A DNA stretch of 64,000 nucleotides from Euonymus europaeus. Its lineage: Eukaryota > Streptophyta > Magnoliopsida > Celastrales > Celastraceae. A program made the translations under genes and the position numbers. Position 1 is the stretch's first letter. The number at the start of each line of letters is the position of its first letter. The stretch lies in contig OY756971.1 in NCBI GenBank assembly GCA_963580455.1, positions 15,275,001 to 15,339,000 on the forward strand, read 5' to 3'. This document shows positions 33,714 to 44,897 of this stretch, piece by piece. Under the pieces are notes generated by a model, which saw only the letters and a list, made by a program, of their open reading frames with translations, searched no databases and was not told where the DNA came from.

Positions 33714-35186
33714 GTGATCCCTTCCATTGAATGTCCACCAAAGTTAGAATTGAAGAAACTTTCGGAGCATTTGAAATATGCTTACTTTGGTGTTGATGAA
33801 GCATTACCTGTCATTGTAGCTGCTAATCTTACTATTTCAGAGGAAGAAAGTCTTTTGCGGGTGCTACGTGAATACAAAAGTGTTCTTGGATGGTCCATTG
33901 CTGATATCAAGGACATAAGTCCTACTATGTGCATGCACCAAATTTTGCTAGAATATGATTCAAAATCCTCGCGTGAAGCACAAAGACGCCTAAATCCAGC
34001 TATGAAGGAGGTTATCAGAATTGAAATATTAAAGTTGCTCGATGTTGGAGTTATATACCCTATTTCTGACAAAAAATGGATGTGTCCAGTGCAAGTTGTT
34101 CCCAAAAAGTCAAGAATCACAGTGATCACCAATGAAAAGAATGAGCTCGTCCCAACAAGAAAACAGACAGGGTGGTGTGTGTGTATTGATTACCGAAAGC
34201 TAAATTTTTCTACAAGAAAAGATCATTTTCCATTGCCATTTATTGATCAGATATTAGAAAAACTAGCTGGCCATTCTCATTATTGTTTTCTTGATGGATA
34301 CTCAGGTTATAACCAGATTGTCATTGCACCTAAGGATCAAGAGAAGGCAACTTTCACATGTCCTTTTGGAACATTTGCATACAGAAGGATGCCGTTTGGA
34401 CTATGCAATGCACCAGCTACATTTCAACGATGTATGACAAGCATTTTCTCTGACATGGTGGTTCATATCATCGAGGTATTTATGGATGATTTCTCTGTGT
34501 TTGGTTCTTCTTTTGACACGTGCCTTTATAATCTTGCCTTGGTTTTGGAAAGATGCAAGGAAACTAATTTGGTTCTCAATTGGGAGAAATGTCACTTTAT
34601 GGTGCAAGAAGGCATTGTTCTTGGCCATCTCATTTCAGCAGATGGGATTGCAGTGAACAAAGCAAAAATTGAAGTTATATCTAAATTACCACCTCCAACT
34701 TCAGTTAGAGAAGTGCGATCTTTTCTTGGACATGCAGGGTTCTATCGTCGCTTTATCAAAGATTTCTCGAAGATTTCTCGGCCACTATGCAGTCTGCTTA
34801 CCAAAGGTGTAGTTTTCAACTTTGATGATGAGTTTCTACAAGCATTCAACAAATTGAAGCAGTTACTTACGTCAGCACCAATAATGATAGCACCAGACTG
34901 GAGTTTACCATTTGAGCTCATGTGTGATGCAAGTGATTATGCAGTTAGGGCGGTATTGGGTCAAAGAGCTGACAAGTTGCCATATGTCATTTATTATGTC
35001 AGTCGTACTCTTAATGATGCTCAGCTCAATTACTCAACAACAGAGAAAGCATTACTGGCAGTGGTTTTTGCACTGCAGAAATTTCGATCATACTTGATTG
35101 GTTCCAAGGTGATTGTACACAGTGATCATGCGGCTCTCAAATATTTGCTTTCCAAAAAGGACTCAAAGCCAAGATTAATTCGTTGA
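33714..35186 (+). CDS. Athila reverse transcriptase and RNase H, open to a premature stop
   Basis: A 490-codon frame. The RT region runs from about residue 85 to 330: [53 protein letters not shown] and the catalytic FMDDFSVFG near residue 257. RNase H follows: [43 protein letters not shown] and [29 protein letters not shown] at 35184 sits where other elements have tryptophan, so one point change explains it. The same frame continues after it as [27 protein letters not shown]. It is well preserved otherwise. Confidence 0.92.
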   Translation: MIPSIECPPKLELKKLSEHLKYAYFGVDEALPVIVAANLTISEEESLLRVLREYKSVLGWSIADIKDISPTMCMHQILLEYDSKSSREAQRRLNPAMKEVIRIEILKLLDVGVIYPISDKKWMCPVQVVPKKSRITVITNEKNELVPTRKQTGWCVCIDYRKLNFSTRKDHFPLPFIDQILEKLAGHSHYCFLDGYSGYNQIVIAPKDQEKATFTCPFGTFAYRRMPFGLCNAPATFQRCMTSIFSDMVVHIIEVFMDDFSVFGSSFDTCLYNLALVLERCKETNLVLNWEKCHFMVQEGIVLGHLISADGIAVNKAKIEVISKLPPPTSVREVRSFLGHAGFYRRFIKDFSKISRPLCSLLTKGVVFNFDDEFLQAFNKLKQLLTSAPIMIAPDWSLPFELMCDASDYAVRAVLGQRADKLPYVIYYVSRTLNDAQLNYSTTEKALLAVVFALQKFRSYLIGSKVIVHSDHAALKYLLSKKDSKPRLIR

Positions 35187-36596
35187 ATATTATTGCTCCA
35201 AGAATTTGATTTGGAGATAAAAGACAAGAAGGGAGCAGAGAATGTTGTAGCAGATCATCTCTCTCGTATTGTTCAAGAAAATAGCGATGACCAAACTGAG
35301 GTACCTTGGTATGCTAACATAGCTAATTATCTTGCAGAAGGTATTATTCCCAAGAACTGGACTTATCAACAACGGAAGAAATTCTTCTCCACAACCAAGC
35401 ATTATTTTTAGAACGAGCCCTATTTGTACAAGCATTGTGCTGATCAAATTATTCGTCGGTGTGTGCCCCAAGAGGAACAACGGAGTATTTTACAATTTTG
35501 TCATACATTTGCTTGTGGGGGTCGCTTTGGCACTCAAAGAAAAACTACAAAATTTTTGCAATCAGGATTCTATTGGCCCACTCTCCATAAAGATACTCAC
35601 AATTTTTGCTCTACATGTGATAATTGTCAGAGACTTGGGAATATTTCCCGCAGGAATGAAATGCCACTCAACAATATTCTGGTGGTGGAAATCTTTGATG
35701 TATGGAGAATAGATTTCATGGGGCCATTTCCTAAGTCTTTTGGAAATGAGTACATACTGGTGGCGGTAGATTATGTATCCAAATGGGTTGAAGCCGTTGC
35801 AAGCCCAACCAACAAATGTGATGTCGTGACCCGGTTACTTCAAGGAGTAATATTTCCCAGATATGGTACTCAACGTGCTATAATCAGTGATGAAGGTAAG
35901 CATTTTTTGAACCGGAGTGTGGCTGTACTTCTTGCCAAATACAACATCACACATAAGATTGCCACTGCCTATCATCCTCAATCTAGTGGACAAGCTGAGA
36001 TTTCTAACAGAGAGATCAAACGAATTCTAGAGAAGACGGTGAATATCAAGAAAACTGATTGGAGTATAAAATTAAACGATGCTCTTTGGGCATATCGAAC
36101 TGCATACAAGACTCCAATTGGCATGACTCCATATCAGTTGATTTTTGGAAAAACTTGTCATCTTCCTGTAGAACTTGAACACAAGGCATATTGGGCAATC
36201 AAAAGGCTCAATTTTGATTATGATGCTGCTGGTGAGAAGAGAAAATTACAACTAAATGAACTCGAAGAAATACGTGATGAAGCTTATGAAAATGCGCGGA
36301 TTTACAACGATAGGACCAAGCGAAACCATGATCAGAATATTGTGGCTAAGGAATTTTCTCCCGGTCAAAAGGTACTTTTGTTTAATTCTAGACTTAAACT
36401 TTTTCCAGGAAAATTACGTTCGAGATGGTATGGTCCATTTCAAGTTGTTCATGTATATCCACATGGTGCTATTGACATCAAGAACTTGGAGACAGGAAAT
36501 GAATTCAAAGTTAATGGACATCATCTCAAACATTACTTTGAAGCCAATTTTAATGCAGCAGTGTCTAGTATTACACTTCGCGACCCAGATAAGTAA
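35187..36596 (+). CDS. Athila RNase H end and integrase, nearly intact
   Basis: 35193-35411 carries the end of RNase H ([12 protein letters not shown]) and a linker, ending in a TAG at 35409. The frame opening at 35424 runs 390 codons. The zinc-binding region reads [14 protein letters not shown] and CSTCDNCQR; the second histidine of HHCC appears to be arginine. The core has DFMGPFP, then SDEGKHF, then [12 protein letters not shown], which supply the D, D and E of the catalytic triad. The tail is [24 protein letters not shown] (GPY/F-like) and ends at 36596. The arginine at the zinc finger and the upstream stops make function doubtful. Confidence 0.9.
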
Positions 36597-36677
36597 TTAA
36601 AAAGGTATCACTTCGTCTAGCTCAGACGTTAAATATAGCGCTCATGGGACGCAACCCATATTTCAATTTTACAGTAT

Positions 36678-37753
36678 GTGATTATAATTTTAAAAAAAAT
36701 TATTTCTGCACTGCAACCCTTCTTACTGTTTTTACTTCTACTCATTTCTAATTTCCTCTTACAGCCATCGAAAACATTCCGAGATGCCCCCGTTCGTCTA
36801 CCTCCCAGCCGAAGGACCATCTCTTCCACAGAGCCGATATCATCCCGGAATGCAAGATTGATACACTCATTCAACAAGCCGATGCTACTCGATGGGCGAT
36901 GCAGTTTTTGTGGACGCAGATTTTGATGTTTCTCGTGGATCCAAATCCTAATATGAACTTGCTCGTCTATCCGAAAATTGTTCGTTCGTTTTATTCCACT
37001 CTTAAGGAGGTCGAGAAGGGCAAAGTGTATGAGATAATCATAGTTGGCGTAAAAGTTCGATTTATGAAAGCGAAACTCTGTTTTTGTCTAGGTTTTCCAC
37101 TAGAATATGATGTTTCAACTGGATTTAAAGCACCTATCATGGCAACAAAAGAACAGATGATTAATGAGATGTGTCGGGGTAAGTACAATCGATATGCCAA
37201 TGCTACACAACGTTCTTACTTGCCACCAAAGATGTGGATGCTGGACGATGCCATCCGAAAAAATCTCTATCCCATCGACCATTCTCAATAGCGGCAGAGC
37301 AAGTTCTTAGCAACCTTATACTACATGTATAAGGGATCCTAGTTTGATGTAGGGGAAATTTATATGGCTTCAATGCTCAAGGCCAAACTTTTTGTGGAAC
37401 AGAGGCCTACCAAAGTTGGAAAATTATATTTTCCAAGGCTCATCACGCGATTGCTTCAATTCAAGGGTATTCGCCCTCCTCGACCTCTGTAATCTTCAGA
37501 TTATCCAGTAACACTACTGGAAATGTGGACATGGAGCCAAAGTACAAGCAATATGCGAACTGCTCGAACTACTTTAGCACAACACGCTAAGGATTCCTCA
37601 CAACATAGGGCATCACCACCGCCAATTTTAGACTCTTCACATCCAAACAAACTGAGTACAGTTATGAGGCAATTAACCCAATTGAGGGCTAGACAACTGC
37701 GGATAGAGCAAAAGCTGGATACTCTCCTGGAGATGATGAATTCCTTCAACTAA
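36678..37753 (+). pseudogene. Athila post-integrase ORF remnants (envelope-position protein)
   Basis: Three overlapping frames follow integrase. The first (36678) begins with a hydrophobic stretch, IISALQPFLLFLLLLISNFLL. The second (36899-37291) contains NPNMNLLVYPKIVRSFYSTL and VKVRFMKAKLCFCLGFPLEYD. The remainder, after stops at 37291 and 37351, ends with MRQLTQLRARQLRIEQKLDTLLEMM (37660-37750), a coiled-coil-like tail. Athila elements carry an extra ORF here, sometimes called envelope-like. I see no convincing evidence of a functional surface protein; it is broken by stops and shifts. Confidence 0.6.
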
Positions 37754-37759
37754 TCGCTT

Positions 37760-38336
37760 TCGAGATATTTCACCTTCAGGTTTTATCTTTCTTTGCCTTG
37801 TTTTTCATACGGTTCAATTTCATTTGCTTCTGTGACATTGAGGACACTGTCTCGTATAGGTGGGGGGTGGTAGCATATTCGTGCATTTTGATGAATGATT
37901 TGATACAATTAAGTTTGAGTCATTTTTTCTATCTGGATTGTTAGAAAACAACTTCTAAAACTCTTTTGTGCACAAATACTAAGCCTCGTGGTAAGCTGGA
38001 TGATAATGCATAATACTAAGAGAATTTTCCAGATAAAACAAAAATTAAGTTCTAAATGAGTGGGGAGAGATGAGTAAATAACTTATGAACTTTCATTGAT
38101 CCGTTGAAATGGATAATTGCTGTCAATGAACACCATTACATGGTTTGTGGACCGTTGGTTGAATGCTGAGGATGATATTGATCAATTTTTGAGATTTCAA
38201 TTGTAATTGCTTGAGATTTTGTTTGTGACGTATGTCATTCAAAGAAAAAACAAAAAAACAAAAAAAAACAAAAAAAAAGAAGAGAAAAAAAAGAAGAAAA
38301 GAATGGTAAGTCATTCTAAGTCTTCAAAATTCTTCG
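37760..38336 (+). other. Athila 3' non-coding region with A-rich purine run
   Basis: It holds CATTGAGGACACTGTCTC and a GTGGGGGGTGG purine run near 37860, reminiscent of the conserved end of Athila internal regions. An AAAAAC-type microsatellite lies at 38245-38305. The first ~64 bases of the 3' LTR, which should follow, are missing. No gene is seen; a minus-strand ORF at 38123-38314 is the translated A-rich repeat. Confidence 0.6.
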
Positions 38337-38820
38337 GTTTTTTGAAGTGATTTTGTACAAATAATTTTAATCACCATGGATGAATCACTTTGTGTTTATT
38401 TTCATATTTATAGGCCCAATCATGAGTCCAACCCAAGTGAAGATCATGGAAGGTTTTGTTACATCATTGCTTACCTCTCTTCCATTTGACCAAACCATTT
38501 CATTTCACCAATCTTTTCCATTTCACCAAACCATTCCATTTCACCAAACTCATTTCATTTCACCAAACCATTCCTATTATCCCTACCAAGCACTTTCATT
38601 TCCCTATAAAAGGAGAGGAGGAGAAGAGGGAAGAACAACAACAACAACAAGAAGAAGAGGAACAAGGAGGAAAGAGAGGGAGTTCTTGCAACAAGTATAA
38701 TTAAGGGGGTTTTTCTAGTTGTTTTATTACTTATATTTGTGAATTTTATTTATTTCTATTTGTCGTGTAAACTTAATATGAGGAACTAATCCTCTTACTA
38801 AGGTGATTATGGATTCACTC
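38337..38820 (+). mobile_element. Athila 3' LTR, left part (5' end deleted)
   Basis: Homology to the 5' LTR begins at its base ~28800 (TTTTTTGAAGTGATTTTG), so the first ~64 bases are lost. It has fewer CCATTTCACCAA units than the 5' LTR, a TATAAAAGG box near 38604 and the same GAA-rich run. It is split at 38820 by Tat-Y, and CACTC (38816-38820) is the left target-site copy. It continues at 47681. Confidence 0.9.
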
Positions 38821-39266
38821 TGATGAGGACAATTTTCCTCTACAATCACAGCACGACACGTGGAAACAACAGACATCAGCTTCATGCTCGGTACCGAGAA
38901 GAGGGATGTACATTCCTCGGCACTCATCTTCAGAGTGGTAAAAAGCTGTCATGAACTACCCAAACAGGAACTACCTTCGCTATATAAAGGGACAAACCCT
39001 CAGGTAAAAGGGGACAATTTTTGACTGATTACAAGAGCACCGAGCAGTGCACTTCACAGAATTCCTTTGTGCTAGCATCTGACTTGAGCGTCGGAGCGCC
39101 AACGCCAGAGAATACTCTCTGGCGGGCCTCTAGCTTACGTTTGCTCTTTGTTACAGGATAATTTTATGGTCGGGAATAAGCTAATCCGAGGAAGAACATC
39201 ATAAGACGAGAAAGCTCTTGTTCAAACATATCTTGATACGTCTTGGACTGATTTGAGACGTCATCA
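38821..39266 (+). mobile_element. Tat-Y 5' LTR with TATA box
   Basis: It runs from TGATGAGGACAATTTTCC to GAGACGTCATCA. A TATATAAAGG box lies at 38981-38990. A block GCGTCGGAGCGCCAACGCC near 39088 is shared with the Tat-B LTR. The terminal GACGTCATCA is also shared with Tat-B and the Tat-like LTR at 21915. Confidence 0.95.
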
Positions 39267-39269
39267 GAT

Positions 39270-39287
39270 TGGCGCCGTCTGTGGGAA
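39270..39287 (+). promoter_or_regulatory. Tat-Y primer-binding site
   Basis: TGGCGCCGTCTGTGGGAA starts three bases after the 5' LTR and is the usual primer-binding site type of this group of plant gypsy elements. Confidence 0.85.
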
Positions 39288-39303
39288 CTTCATAACAAAA
39301 ATT

Positions 39304-42300
39304 ATGGTTCGAACTAGAGCTTTAAGAGAAGAAGAACAACAGGTTGAGGAAGCAAACGAAAATGCCGAGCACCAGCCTCAACCATTGGTACAAGACCAGA
39401 TCACCGAACTATTGCAACAAATGAATGTCCTCGCGCAACGCCTGGAAATGATCCAAGAACGAGTGCAGGGCCACCAACCAATCCAAAATGAGAGCATTTC
39501 TCATGAGACGAGAAATGACCACTCTCACACTGATGATTCAAGAAATCCCGGCCTTCCAGGAACCTCGGTAACCATTGCTCGAAGAACTCAGCCCACTCAT
39601 ACTTACGAGGGGGATAGCAAGTTTATCGAAGGGGTTGTGGATCGCAAAATAGCTGCTTTGCAAGGCCGTCCCTTCTTGGATACAATGGATTGGGATAGGA
39701 ACTTAACTCCATTGTCGACCGAGGTGCAACAAGCTCGGGTACCGACAAGCTTCAAGGTTTCTAGTGTGGAAAAGTATAACGGGACAGGGGATCCGCTAGA
39801 CCATGTTATCGGCTTTCAAACCATGATGGAGTTTCAGCGGGCCTCTCATGAAGCTTGCTGCAAAATCTTCCCAGTCTCGCTTGTCGGAGTGGCAAGGCGT
39901 TGGTTCAGAGCTCTGTCACAAGGCAGCATTCACAGTTTTGACGACCTAACGAACAGGTTCGTTGCTCATTTTGCAAGCTCTAGACCGGTGAAGAAGACCA
40001 ACGCCACACTGGTTACTATCAGACATAAACCCCAGGAGAGTTTGAGAGAATTTGTAACTCGGTTCAACAGTGATTGCCTAGAGATACCGGACCTTCAGCC
40101 GATCATAGCCATTACATCCTTCACGACTGGAGTACGACATGTGACGCTGAAGCATTCATTGTCGAAAAAGAATCCGAAAAGTATTCCCGAACTGCTCTCA
40201 AGAGTTGAAAAATACATCACTGCTGACGAAATGATGGCTGAACCACATGTAACCGAGCAATCCTTAGACAGGTCATCGCCGAGGAGGAGGTCAGATGCTG
40301 GTCGACCAACTGAGAGGAAAACTAGTGGATTCGGTAGATCATTCACCAGAAGAGATGACCGAGTCAAACTTGAAAGATATGATTCCTATACTCCACTCAA
40401 TTCTTCTTTGAAAAGAGTATTGAATGAGATACAGGATCGTGACATCGTCAGGTGGCCGGCAAAGATGAAGCCAACTCCGGAAAGGATAGGGAGCGACAAG
40501 TATTGTAAATTCCACCGGGGCCCTGGTCATGACACCGATGAATGTCGCCACCTGAAAGACGAGGTAGAAAACCTAATCCGGAGAGGATACCTCAAATGTT
40601 TTACTAGCTCGGGGAGAGATAAGCGAGAAAGTGAAGGAACAAAAGAAAATTCAAGAGGTCTAAGAGAGAATGAAGACAGACGACAGAGGAGACGGCGAGA
40701 GGAATCCCCTCGTCATCGAAATCGTGGAACAGCTGGTACCATTGGTATGATAGTCGGTGGCCTAGCTTCGGGAGGAGAAAGTTCATCTGGGAGGAGAGCA
40801 TATGCTCGGACTGTTCATCAAATCAATGAGAAGTCAAAGAAAACGAGAACGGGGGAGGAGAAGATAACGTTCTCACAAAGAGACGGGGATGGTTTGCACC
40901 AGCCCCATGACGATGCATTGGTCATTGATGTTATCATCGCCAACTACACGGTCAAAAAGGTCTTGATTGATAACGGGAGCGCAGCGGATGTTCTCTTCTA
41001 TCACGCCTTCAAACAGATGAACCTTCCGAGAGAGAGCTTGAAGAAGTTTACTTCACCCCTATACGGTTTCACGGGAGAACAAGTTGTCCCTGTCGGGATA
41101 ATAAGTCTACCCATAACCTTAGGCGATTACCCGAGATCAAAATTATTTATGGTGGAACTTCTGGTCGTCGATGTGAAGACCCCATACAATGCATTGATTG
41201 GCAGACCACTGCTTCACAAGGCCCGAGCAGTTGTCTCAACTTATTACCTGAAAATGAAATTCCCCACTGATCAAGGAGTAGGAGAAGTTCAGGGCGACCA
41301 AAAGCTCGCCCGCCAGATGTATGTAACCGATCTAAAAGAAAAGAAAAAGCCAGTCTCAATCATAGAATTGGTAGATGATCAGAATAATCAAATCTTGAAG
41401 CCCTCGCCAGACGAACAACTCATTGCTATTCCTGTCGAGCATGCGACGGAGAAGAAGTTGTATTACGGTTCCGAGCTTAGTAAAGATTTAAGCGAAGGCT
41501 TGACGAATCTACTATTGGAAAACATCACCACATTTGCATGGAGTGCACATGAAATGCCGGGTATTAGTGATGATGTTATCACTCATCATCTGAGTATCAA
41601 ATCTGGTAGCCGACCAGTGAAGCAAAAAAAGAGGAACTTTGCACAAGACAGGCAAGAAGCAATCAAAACAGAGGTTAACAAGCTTCTGGATGCCGACTTC
41701 ATCCGAGAAGTACAATATCCAGAATGGCTTTCAAATGTTGTTATGGTTGCCAAACCGAATGGTAAATGGCGCATGTGTGTAGACTTCACTCACCTAAACA
41801 AGGCCTGTCCGAAGGATAGCTACATGCTACCGAAAATCGACCAACTGGTAGACGCAACCTCAGGAAAGGGTCTCCTCAGTTTCCTTGATGCCTACTCAGG
41901 ATACCATCAGATTCAAATGCATCAAACTGACGAGGAACACACCTCGTTTGTTACTCCTGAGGGTACGTACTGCTACCAAGTTATGCCTTTTGGGTTGAAG
42001 AATGCAGGCGCCACCTATCAACGACTAGTCAACAAAATGTTCTCCCCAATGCTCGGAAGGACAGTTGAAGCGTACGTCGATGATATAGTCGTTAAAAGCA
42101 AGAAACTCGAGGAACATTTGGGCGACTTGCATGATGTATTCAATGTTTTGAATAATTTTGGGATGAAGCTCAATCCCGAGAAATGTGCGTTTGGCGTTTC
42201 ATCGGGCAAATTCCTCGGATTCCTCATCTCCAAACGAGGAATTGAAGTAAACCCTGAAAAGGTGTTAGCAATAATCAACATGCAAGCCCCGAGGAACAAG

Positions 42301-42981
42301 AAGGAGGTTCAACAACTCACCGGGCGAACTGCAGCGCTAAACCGATTTCTCGCCAGATCAGGGGATCGGTGTAAACACTTCTTTAACGCACTTAAACAAA
42401 CAACCGATTTCCAATGGGATGAACACTGTCAAGAAGCTTTCAAAGAGCTCAAGTCTTATCTGAGCCAACCACCTCTACTCACTGCTCCAAAAGAGGGAGA
42501 ACCATTAACCCTTTACTTAGCTACAACAGAGCATGCAGTGAGTGCCGTGCTAATAAGCGAGGGAGAGGATAAAGTTCAGAGGCCAATATACTACACCAGT
42601 AAGGTCCTCACTGCGATCGAGAAGAGATACACCAAAGCCGAGAGAATGGCCCTGGCACTGGTGACCACGGCTAGGAAGTTGAGACCATATTTTCAAGCCC
42701 ATACAATTATAGTGTTAACTGATCAGCCGCTCAAGAGCATTTTACAGAACCCAGACATATCGGGAAGACTTATTAAGTGGTCAATCGAACTTAGTGAGTT
42801 TGATATCTATTTTGAACCGAGAAGAGCCATCAAAGCCCAAGTCCTCGCGGATTTCATTACTGAATGCCAACATCCATTAGAGGAAGAAGCGCCGCAGGAG
42901 CAATGCAACTTTTCGTCGATGGATCTTCGAACAAGGATGGCAGCGGAGCAGGAATTCTGCTTCTCGGACCCGGGGGCATGA
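39304..42981 (+). CDS. Tat-Y gag-protease-RT-RNase H polyprotein (frameshifted at its end)
   Basis: A single frame of about 1225 codons from the ATG at 39304 (MVRTRALREEE), chosen because the upstream part from 39253 overlaps the LTR and PBS. Gag core: VEKYNGTGDPLDHVIGFQTM and IFPVSLVGVARRWFRAL (residues ~155-215). Zinc-knuckle-like CKFHRGPGHDTDEC is near residue 400. Protease KVLIDNGSAADVLF is near residue 550, with DNGS as in Tat-B. RT has NGKWRMCVDFTHLNKACPKDSY, MPFGLKNAG and the catalytic YVDDIVVK at about residue 924. RNase H begins with PLTLYLATTEHAVSAVL. A one-base deletion at about 42905 throws the frame off, giving about 25 missense residues and a stop at 42979. Confidence 0.95.
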   Translation: MVRTRALREEEQQVEEANENAEHQPQPLVQDQITELLQQMNVLAQRLEMIQERVQGHQPIQNESISHETRNDHSHTDDSRNPGLPGTSVTIARRTQPTHTYEGDSKFIEGVVDRKIAALQGRPFLDTMDWDRNLTPLSTEVQQARVPTSFKVSSVEKYNGTGDPLDHVIGFQTMMEFQRASHEACCKIFPVSLVGVARRWFRALSQGSIHSFDDLTNRFVAHFASSRPVKKTNATLVTIRHKPQESLREFVTRFNSDCLEIPDLQPIIAITSFTTGVRHVTLKHSLSKKNPKSIPELLSRVEKYITADEMMAEPHVTEQSLDRSSPRRRSDAGRPTERKTSGFGRSFTRRDDRVKLERYDSYTPLNSSLKRVLNEIQDRDIVRWPAKMKPTPERIGSDKYCKFHRGPGHDTDECRHLKDEVENLIRRGYLKCFTSSGRDKRESEGTKENSRGLRENEDRRQRRRREESPRHRNRGTAGTIGMIVGGLASGGESSSGRRAYARTVHQINEKSKKTRTGEEKITFSQRDGDGLHQPHDDALVIDVIIANYTVKKVLIDNGSAADVLFYHAFKQMNLPRESLKKFTSPLYGFTGEQVVPVGIISLPITLGDYPRSKLFMVELLVVDVKTPYNALIGRPLLHKARAVVSTYYLKMKFPTDQGVGEVQGDQKLARQMYVTDLKEKKKPVSIIELVDDQNNQILKPSPDEQLIAIPVEHATEKKLYYGSELSKDLSEGLTNLLLENITTFAWSAHEMPGISDDVITHHLSIKSGSRPVKQKKRNFAQDRQEAIKTEVNKLLDADFIREVQYPEWLSNVVMVAKPNGKWRMCVDFTHLNKACPKDSYMLPKIDQLVDATSGKGLLSFLDAYSGYHQIQMHQTDEEHTSFVTPEGTYCYQVMPFGLKNAGATYQRLVNKMFSPMLGRTVEAYVDDIVVKSKKLEEHLGDLHDVFNVLNNFGMKLNPEKCAFGVSSGKFLGFLISKRGIEVNPEKVLAIINMQAPRNKKEVQQLTGRTAALNRFLARSGDRCKHFFNALKQTTDFQWDEHCQEAFKELKSYLSQPPLLTAPKEGEPLTLYLATTEHAVSAVLISEGEDKVQRPIYYTSKVLTAIEKRYTKAERMALALVTTARKLRPYFQAHTIIVLTDQPLKSILQNPDISGRLIKWSIELSEFDIYFEPRRAIKAQVLADFITECQHPLEEEAPQEQCNFSSMDLRTRMAAEQEFCFSDPGA

Positions 42982-43470
42982 CTACTGAGTATGCCCTTCG
43001 TTTCCAATTCAAAGCCTCTAATAACGAGGTTGAATATGAAGCATTGCTAGCTGGATTAAAACTGGCCATCGAGCTAGAGGTTCGCAATTTACTGATTCAT
43101 AGTGATTCACAGCTCGTCACCGAGCAGGTTCGGGGGGAGTATGAGGCGAGAGGCTCCAATATGATTAAATATCTGGCAAAAGCTAAGGAGCTGATAAGTG
43201 AGATCTCGAATGTTGAAATACTGAGAGTGCCTTGAGAAGAAAATCAGCAAGCCGACGTATTAGCCCGACTTGCGTCAACAACCAAGAAAGATCAGGCTTC
43301 CTCAGTGCGGATAGAAATGCTTCCTAAACCGAGCATCTTTGTTAAGGCGATTGCGGAGATCAATACTGAACGATCTTGGATGGATGCAATACGAGCCTTC
43401 CTCACTGAGGGACAATTACCAGAAGACAAGAACGAGGCTAAAAGTCTCCACCATCGGAGATTACAGTGAT
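42906..43470 (+). pseudogene. Tat-Y second RNase H and integrase zinc-finger region, broken
   Basis: In the shifted frame a second RNase H-like domain reads QLFVDGSSNKDGSGAG, EYEALLAGLKLAIEL and LIHSDSQLVTEQVRGEYEARG. A TGA at 43233 interrupts it; Tat-B has an arginine codon there. It resumes EENQQADVLARLAS and runs to EAKSL at about 43448. At that point about 300 bases present in Tat-B (49005-49300), encoding the HHCC zinc finger of integrase, are missing. The join also changes frame. Together with the frameshift this removes a working pol polyprotein. Confidence 0.9.
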
Positions 43471-44335
43471 GGAGAACCCTTGTCCATTTGCACAATGGGG
43501 GCTGGATTTGTTAGGACCTTTTGCTCAGGCAACAGCCCAAAGGAAGTTTCTCATAGTAGCAGTGGATTATTTCACGAAGTGGGTTGAAGCTGAGCCTCTA
43601 GCCACGATCACTGACCACAAGGAGAAAGACTTCATTTGGAAAACCATCATATGCAGATATGGTGTTCCTCGGATCCTCATCACTGATAATGGCCGACAGT
43701 TTGTAAGTGCCAATATACGGCAGTTTTGTGACGAACACGGCATCAACCTCAGGGTTACTGCCGTGGCTCACCCTCAAGCTAACGGACAAGTAGAAGTCAT
43801 CAACCGAGTCATACTACAAGGAATCAAGGCTCGTCTGGACCAAGCCAAAGGACTTTGGATCGAACAGCTCCATAGCGTCCTCTGGTCTTACCGGACTACG
43901 CCTAGGGTATCAACAGGAGAGACGCCTTTCTCCTTAGTATTCGGATCAGAGGCTGTTATCCCAGTTGAAATTGGAGTTCCCACTCCTCGTATAATTGAGT
44001 TTGAAGAGTCGAGTAACAATGACTTGTTGCTCAACAATCTTGATTTCTTGGAAGAAGCTAGAGAGACTGCTCGGATCAAGATTGCTGTTTACAAACAAAG
44101 AATGGCCCGATATTACAACAAAAGGGTCCGAACAAGGAAGTTTTCAGAGGGAGACTGGGTTCTAAGGAAAGCAACTTCAGCCGGAAAACATCCAGGCAAG
44201 CTCGGAGAGACTTGGGAAGGACCTTTCCGAGTTATCAAAGTTCTGCTTGATGGGACTTACAAACTGGAAAATCCCGAGAAGCCTGGAGAGATGAGACCTT
44301 GGAATGCCGAAAACCTCCGAAGATACTATGTTTAA
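43466..44335 (+). CDS. Tat-Y integrase core and C-terminus (lacks zinc finger)
   Basis: A 289-codon open frame starting MENPCPFAQWGLDLLGPF. The catalytic core has DLLGPF (D), ITDNGRQFVS (D) and NGQVEVINRVI (E), so the triad is present. GETPFSLVFGSEAVIPVE, YYNKRVRTRKFSEGDWVLRK and WEGPFRVIKVLLDGTYKLE follow. The end is LRRYYV at 44335. The HHCC domain is deleted, so multimer formation and end binding would be impaired. The sense-strand pol is therefore defective although this portion is pristine. Confidence 0.92.
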   Translation: MMENPCPFAQWGLDLLGPFAQATAQRKFLIVAVDYFTKWVEAEPLATITDHKEKDFIWKTIICRYGVPRILITDNGRQFVSANIRQFCDEHGINLRVTAVAHPQANGQVEVINRVILQGIKARLDQAKGLWIEQLHSVLWSYRTTPRVSTGETPFSLVFGSEAVIPVEIGVPTPRIIEFEESSNNDLLLNNLDFLEEARETARIKIAVYKQRMARYYNKRVRTRKFSEGDWVLRKATSAGKHPGKLGETWEGPFRVIKVLLDGTYKLENPEKPGEMRPWNAENLRRYYV

Positions 44336-44897
44336 TTTCATCTTGCTGGCATGTACTTAAGCACAATTTCCATTTCAAAACTCGTTTCCTACACGAGACT
44401 TAGGATTTTGCTGATTCAATGAAAGTAGTTTGTTTTGCTATAAAGATCCTCAGAAGTATGCGTTGTTCGGCGCATTGCCGCCGCAATGCCTGAGCATTAT
44501 TACAAGCCTGCTAAGATAAGGGAGACCGAGCAAAAACTTGGTTTGTTTCAACTCATGTAATTTGAGTTACAACGGACAGGCGAAAACAAGTTAGCTACGG
44601 CTCGAGCAAGTTTGGGTGACAGCACTACTTGTCCCTAAATCAGTTACAGCAGGCTACGTTTTAAGTTATGATTTTCGAAGAAAAAGATGGACAGTAATAG
44701 ACAAAGAATGAGAAGAAAAGAACTCGAGTTCACTAAAATTAAAAGCGTTATCTAGAAATATTGAGAACAGAGTTCGATAAAAAAAAAAAAGAAGACAACT
44801 TCTAATTTTCAATATCAACTTGCTCCTCGGCAGCCCGCTCTGTCTCACCTTCAACAAGAGGAATGGGCGCGTCGACTTCTTCATTCCTCAGAGGGAT
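44336..44897. other. Tat-Y non-coding spacer between integrase and antisense gene
   Basis: There is no ORF of note. It contains a poly-A run at 44780-44792. It is the shared 3' flank of two convergent genes (sense pol and antisense gene), so both transcripts may end here. I did not identify a clear polyadenylation signal. Confidence 0.5.

Noticed and set aside
38123..38314. 63-codon minus-strand ORF with poly-F
   Set aside because: It is the translated A-rich microsatellite preceding the Athila 3' LTR.
40095..42299. Several 65-93 codon minus-strand ORFs
   Set aside because: They are shadows of the long Tat-Y gag-pol frame; none has splice sites or conservation with Tat-B.
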